This document shows positions 49,646-51,125 of a DNA stretch of 51,125 nucleotides, one piece after another. Location: the NCBI GenBank assembly GCA_020650975.1, contig JAIPMN010000098.1, positions 1 through 51,125 on the forward strand, read 5' to 3'. The position numbers and the translations under genes were made by a program. A model generated the notes under the pieces. The model had not been told where the DNA came from. It ran no database searches and worked only from the letters and a program-made list of their open reading frames with translations. The stretch is from Apostichopus californicus (Eukaryota > Echinodermata > Holothuroidea > Aspidochirotida > Stichopodidae). The first letter of the stretch is position 1. Every line of letters begins with the position of its first letter.

Positions 49646-50033
49646 TATTTAAAGATCTGCTTTATTGGCTCCAATTATAGCATGCTATAACTAATAACTA
49701 TAACAAGGAAAATTTCCTGACAACGTAATCGACCTGCCACGGTCGTAAATCGACCTCAGGCTCTACAATTAGCCTGTATAGATTCTTAACACCATTAGGC
49801 TCTTTGTGTAAACACTGTGGAAATATGTTCATGTCTACAGTGTAGTGATGATTCGAATCATACATCGTTTTCACAAAGACCCTCATAAAAGAAAAAATAT
49901 GTGGAATGCGTTGCAGACTAATTGGTAAAATGAGTTCATTTTACAACCAAGGCAGGTCGATTACGTAATCTCAAGAAACTTTCCATGATAGCGTGCTATT
50001 ATTGGGGTCTAAACAGCAGACCTTTAATTTTAC
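49646..50033. mobile_element. inverted-repeat (foldback/MITE-like) element, copy B
   Basis: The arms are about 130 bp each. The left arm has AGATCTGCTTTATTGG, ATTATAGCATGCTATAA and ACGTAATCGACCTGCC. The right arm, reverse complemented, has AGGTCTGCTGTTTAGA, AATAATAGCACGCTAT and the same ACGTAATCGACCTGCC (perfect 16 bp, as GGCAGGTCGATTACGT near 49951). The order of matches is the same along both arms. The inside is non-coding. Copy A at 1046-1290 shares the outer motif. No target-site duplication was fixed. Confidence 0.7.
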
Positions 50034-51125
50034 ATATATCTACATGCTTCGCAGTACCTGCACAGATACATTATTTGGTTTACCTAAATAGCGCCATCCC
50101 TTTTCTGAGATCTCGTTGACGTACAACATTTCAGAGGAGCTCAATTTATATATATGGAATGTTATCTCTGTATGTGGCTCTGGGGCAGATTTTATATCGT
50201 GGACAAAAGAGGGTGGGAAGGCTCCCAAGAGAAATTCTTGAAGCACACCAGTCAAGGGTACATTACATGTTGCAGATGTGAGAATATGGATTTGACAAAC
50301 TAATCCTTAGTCCCAAATATTATTTTGACATTTTTAGACCGAAATAAGTGAGCCTTTCTGGGAAACGGTTATCTTTCAAATCCAAACTATTGCACTAGTT
50401 TGAACAATACCATTTAGACAATACTTTCGAAAAATACTGTTTTTATTCAGTTTAACATATGGGTGTATGTGATTTCTGATATTTTTACTTTGCAGATGAT
50501 TTGTATTGAGGGCTAGCATGGGTTAATCCACATACCCAAAACAACAAATTAGAACCCCCCCCCCCAAAAAAAAAAAAAACTAGCAACAAAGAAAAGAAGA
50601 AACAAAAAATGACAATGTGTTTTAATTTAATGTAGCATATAATTTTCCAGCATTATTCTTTAAAGACTGACCATTGGCATAAATAAAGTGTATAAACCAC
50701 CTCTTTCTTTTCCAAATAAATCTCATCTTACTATATCACTTCCATTCCTCCTTTAAACATTCTATGGTCAATGGTATAACCAGTGGGAAGAGAAAAGTGA
50801 GACCACCAGTCAAGCAACCCTGCCCCACCCCTCCTTTATTTACCCTCTACTGAGATGGGCACTGGAATGTACTTATAATTCATAATATGTTCAAAGTCCC
50901 CATATTTCTTGCAAACCTACCACAACATTTGAACCAACATATGGTACAAAAAAAAAAACAGCTCAACAAAACCCCATATACTAATGTGAAATTTGTTCAT
51001 AGTTTCTTTGAAAACCACATATGCCAGGCAATTCTGCATTGTAAGACTATCCCCATCCTCTTACCCCTGCCCTAGGATATCAACTGCGGTTATGCCACAG
51101 CCCAGGGATAATACTTTCTACGGTT
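50034..51125. other. intergenic, nothing recognised
   Basis: AT-rich with a C11A14 compound homopolymer at 50555-50579. No exon or element was supported before the window ends. Confidence 0.45.

Noticed and set aside
49179..49690. Two overlapping plus-strand frames as a new gene right of TPK1
   Set aside because: No recognised motif, no consistent splice joins, and the second runs into the inverted-repeat element.

Overview
This is a window of an animal nuclear genome: AT-rich, intron-dense, with GT-AG splice sites, long introns, scattered retroelement and DNA-transposon fragments, microsatellites and one 10-N scaffold gap. It holds three protein genes that can be assembled exon by exon with every splice phase agreeing. 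They are, left to right, an INO80D orthologue (+, coding 4040-22361), SEC61G (+, coding 32388-34514) and TPK1, thiamine pyrophosphokinase (-, coding 48841-39512). The protein sequences and the repeat types (tRNA-derived SINEs, a CR1/L2-like LINE end, a hAT MITE) fit a marine invertebrate, perhaps an echinoderm or another invertebrate deuterostome. The species cannot be fixed from the sequence alone.

Layout. 1-2750: non-coding, with a degraded tRNA-derived SINE, a CRE/YY1-like site and one copy of an inverted-repeat element. 2750-2886: likely INO80D promoter and leader exon. 4020-22361: INO80D in nine coding exons, 983 residues, with an 8.6 kb third intron that carries most of the repeats. 22362-about 29640: no second gene is recognisable; it is probably a long INO80D 3' UTR plus intergenic DNA and contains a 63-bp minisatellite. 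30310-30453: a foldback element. 30940-34514: SEC61G promoter, leader exon and three coding exons (68 residues), then a 3' UTR to about 35715. 35716-39500: convergent intergenic region with a SINE and the TPK1 3' UTR. 39512-48841: TPK1 in seven coding exons (282 residues); its introns hold a LINE 3' end, a hAT MITE with a perfect 8-bp target-site duplication, and a SINE whose 3' tail matches that LINE. 48842-51125: TPK1 promoter, then non-coding DNA with a second copy of the inverted-repeat family.

The three genes are housekeeping genes with separate jobs: chromatin remodelling, ER protein translocation and thiamine cofactor synthesis. Nothing suggests that they act as one system. I found no RNA gene that looks functional, no CRISPR array and no unknown multi-gene system. 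The most interesting signals are in the non-coding structure: transposon families that can be defined within the window, a duplicated splice-acceptor region, a weak donor whose retention would truncate INO80D, and a false duplication at the assembly gap.
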